From: Clostridiales bacterium
Lineage (GTDB): Bacteria; Bacillota_A; Clostridia; Oscillospirales; Oscillospiraceae
Assembly (NCBI GenBank): GCA_019417795.1
Contig: DXUR01000179.1
Span: forward strand, 1-6,045
Reading direction: 5' to 3'
DNA length: 6,045 bases
Numbering within the stretch: position 1 is the stretch's first letter; each line of letters starts with the position of its first letter. Under the pieces are notes generated by a model. It saw only the letters and a program-made list of their open reading frames with translations. It was not told where the DNA came from and made no database searches. This document shows, piece after piece, positions 4,518 through 6,045 of the stretch. The position numbers and the translations under genes are program-made.

Positions 4518-5540
4518 GAACTCCAAAAACAAGTCCTCGATCTCTTTGTCACTGCCTAACTTATCAAGATAAGGCGCAAACTTCTTTCGATCAAAGCTGA
4601 TTTTCTTCGGCTGTGCGGTGCGGCTCTGCGTTTCCTCCGCACGGGCCCGCCGCCATGTGGCGAAAATATCCTGATGATTTGCAGATGGCGGCGGACAGTC
4701 GTGGACGACTCTTTGCATAGCAGCCTTATTGAGCGTGTAATCCTCGACAGAGCACATCTCCACAAATGCCTGCTGGGTAGCCGCATCGTAATCAGCGATC
4801 ATCTCCGCGCAGGCAATCGGCAGCTTGCGCGGACTGTTCTCTAAAATGTCAGCAAGAGGTGGAACCAACGCCGCCAGCTTGATGGCCTTGCGGATCTCAT
4901 ACTCGGTCACGCCGAAGAAATCCGCAACAAGCTTACGGGCGTTGTACCTTTGGCGATTCTCGCCAAAGGTTACTTCATCGTCTGTCACCTCCAACTTTTG
5001 GCGATTCTCGCCAAAAGTTGTTTCCTTCTGATTTGCGTCTCGCTGTCCATGCCTGTTATTCTCATCAAGCAACGCTCGATATGCCTTGCCGCGCTCTATG
5101 ATAGTAAGGTCCTGCCGCCGCAGAAGATTGGTTGCGACTGCGATGGAGACCGCCCTTGCGTCATTGGCGTCCACGACCTCCGCGGGGATTGTTGCGTGTC
5201 CGGTCAGCCGCCACGCCGCGGTGCGGTTGTGTCCTGCGAGGATCTCATAGTCCTCGCTTTCGGGGATAGGACGAACGATGATGCGCTCATAGATGCCCTG
5301 CTCGACAAGCTGCTGCGAAAACGCTTTGAGCTTCTCCGGCGGATATGGGTGAAAGCCAATATCCGCCGTAAAGAAAGGACAAAGCCTTTCTATCGGCAAA
5401 TCGCAGAATTTTGAGGCTGCCAGCATAGGCTTGCCTTGGAACAGCGTTTCATACGCCTCATCGCCCACTGCGATCTCCGCGGCCTGCTGTGTCGCGCTCA
5501 TACGCCGCTTCAACAGGTCATTCATATCGCGTTTAGCCAA
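4497..5540 (-). CDS. parB: ParB-family partition protein with TFGENRQ repeat insert
   Basis: This ParB-like DNA-binding protein, the partner of ParA in plasmid or element partition, has 347 residues from TTG at 5540. That start is chosen because GGGAGG lies nine bases upstream and the product then begins MAKRDMNDLLKRR; an ATG at 5525 is an alternative. It overlaps the parA stop by eight bases. The N-terminal ParB/Srx-type domain spans about 40-140, with PYPPEKLKAF, RPIPE and the ILAGHNRTAAW motif (100-110), followed by ATNLLRRQDLTIIERGKAY (136-154). The KorB-like helix-turn-helix is ARKLVADFFGVTEYEIRKAI (201-220). Between them is a linker with two TFGENRQ copies (175-181 and 191-197), each encoded by a perfect DNA palindrome. 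The C-terminal third is charged and ends in a likely helical dimerisation tail (KEIEDLFLEFLRQRIG). The stop is TGA at 4499-4497. Confidence 0.92.
   Translation of the reverse strand: MAKRDMNDLLKRRMSATQQAAEIAVGDEAYETLFQGKPMLAASKFCDLPIERLCPFFTADIGFHPYPPEKLKAFSQQLVEQGIYERIIVRPIPESEDYEILAGHNRTAAWRLTGHATIPAEVVDANDARAVSIAVATNLLRRQDLTIIERGKAYRALLDENNRHGQRDANQKETTFGENRQKLEVTDDEVTFGENRQRYNARKLVADFFGVTEYEIRKAIKLAALVPPLADILENSPRKLPIACAEMIADYDAATQQAFVEMCSVEDYTLNKAAMQRVVHDCPPPSANHQDIFATWRRARAEETQSRTAQPKKISFDRKKFAPYLDKLGSDKEIEDLFLEFLRQRIG
4946..4970. repeat. Intragenic palindrome A in parB (11-bp arms)
   Basis: ACCTTTGGCGA (4946-4956) and TCGCCAAAGGT (4960-4970) are exact reverse complements around TTC. 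On the coding strand it spells TFGENRQR. Its centre is exactly 48 bases, or 16 codons, from that of palindrome B. The two share the 19-base core TTTGGCGATTCTCGCCAAA. Confidence 0.9.
4992..5020. repeat. Intragenic palindrome B in parB (13-bp arms)
   Basis: CAACTTTTGGCGA (4992-5004) and TCGCCAAAAGTTG (5008-5020) are exact reverse complements around TTC. On the coding strand it spells TTFGENRQKL. Relative to palindrome A, a Thr third-position change (ACT versus ACC) is matched by a paired change AAG versus AGG (Lys/Arg), so base pairing is kept in both copies. Confidence 0.9.
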
Positions 5541-6045
5541 GGCGCAGCACCTCCCGCGCAAGAGAACGGTAGGAATCCGCGGCAGGATTCTTCGGTGCGT
5601 AGTCCAGAATACTCAGACCAACCGCAGGACACTCAGCAACCTTGATCGTCTGTTCAATAGGTCGGTCAAAAACGTGGATGCGATCGCCGTAGATTTCCCC
5701 TACGCTGCATCGAACGCTTTGGCAGAGCTGAGGCCGGGACTGATACATGGTCAGCAGAATGCCTGCGATCTTCAACCTCGGATTAAATCGGCTCTGCACA
5801 TTCCTGACCAGCTCCAGCACATCGGGAATGCCTTCGCTGGCAAGGAAGTGTGCCTGTACGGGGATGATGCAGTAATCCGCAGCGGTCAGTGCGTTGATCG
5901 TCAACAGTTCATGTTTCAGACCGCAATCAATGATGATATAGTCATATTGCTCTCGGAGAGCGTCCAACAGCTTGTCCATCACCTCTTCGCAGAGCGTCTC
6001 CGCCTCCCCCGCTGTGTTGTACTGCGAGAGCTGCATAACCTGTAA
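5533..6045 (-). CDS. parA: ParA-family partition ATPase, C-terminal part
   Basis: The frame is open from the right edge (LQVMQLSQYN...) to TAA at 5535-5533. About 170 residues are present; the start and the Walker A P-loop, roughly the first 90-100 residues of a typical 260-residue ParA/Soj protein, lie outside. Walker B is clear in YDYIIIDC. It is followed by LLTINALTAADYCIIPVQAH, NPRLKIAGILLTMYQSRPQL, and the C-terminal IEQTIKVAECPAVGLSILDY and APKNPAADSYRSLAREVL, all typical ParA blocks. Residues right after Walker B read GLKHE where most ParA proteins have PPSLG or MPSLG. ParA is the ATPase that moves ParB-bound DNA on the nucleoid. The parB ribosome site and TTG start lie within its last codons, so the pair is translationally coupled. 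Confidence 0.92.
   Translation of the reverse strand, partial: LQVMQLSQYNTAGEAETLCEEVMDKLLDALREQYDYIIIDCGLKHELLTINALTAADYCIIPVQAHFLASEGIPDVLELVRNVQSRFNPRLKIAGILLTMYQSRPQLCQSVRCSVGEIYGDRIHVFDRPIEQTIKVAECPAVGLSILDYAPKNPAADSYRSLAREVLRLG

Noticed and set aside
4946..5020. CRISPR-like repeat pair
   Set aside because: There are only two copies, both translated in frame within parB, with no array and no cas genes.
5573..5590. Small inverted repeat (GAATCC/GGATTC) near the end of parA
   Set aside because: It has only six perfect pairs, lies in coding sequence, and has no partner feature.
5431..6045. Long open plus-strand frame opposite parA and the start of parB
   Set aside because: It mirrors clearly conserved ParA codons, has no ribosome site or recognisable product, and is an antisense by-product of codon use.

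Overview
The window reads as one accessory module transcribed entirely on the minus strand, so it runs from high to low coordinates. Strong purine-rich Shine-Dalgarno sites, a cleavable-signal sortase, a DinD/BRO pair and a divergent ParA/ParB pair suggest a Gram-positive anaerobe of the class Clostridia, probably a gut species. The module looks like part of an integrative conjugative element or plasmid. The element type is inferred from gene content: no relaxase, integrase, coupling protein, origin or att site is visible.

Right part (4497-6045): the 3' end of a ParA-type ATPase gene overlaps a parB gene, and together they would partition or maintain the element. parB carries two near-identical perfect DNA palindromes (4946-4970 and 4992-5020). 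Each encodes the heptapeptide TFGENRQ, and both lie in the linker just before the helix-turn-helix.

Middle (3044-4456): a BRO-N family gene is broken by an amber codon at codon 8 and has lost its C-terminal half. It also holds a perfect 12-bp-arm palindrome. It is followed by an apparently intact dinD homologue, which ends before a stem-loop terminator at 3060-3091.

Left-middle (464-3031): four tightly packed genes follow. They are an unknown 138-residue acidic protein, a RelE/HigB-like (Gp49-type) toxin-fold protein coupled to it by an ATGA overlap under a near-perfect Shine-Dalgarno site, a secreted single-pass membrane protein of unknown family, and a sortase coupled to it by another ATGA overlap.

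Left end (1-463): two tandem sigma-A-like promoters flank a 10-bp-arm AT-rich inverted repeat. They would drive a small TTG-started protein of unknown function and then a secreted protein cut by the window edge, possibly of the stalk-domain type. No plus-strand gene, RNA gene, CRISPR array or insertion sequence could be supported.
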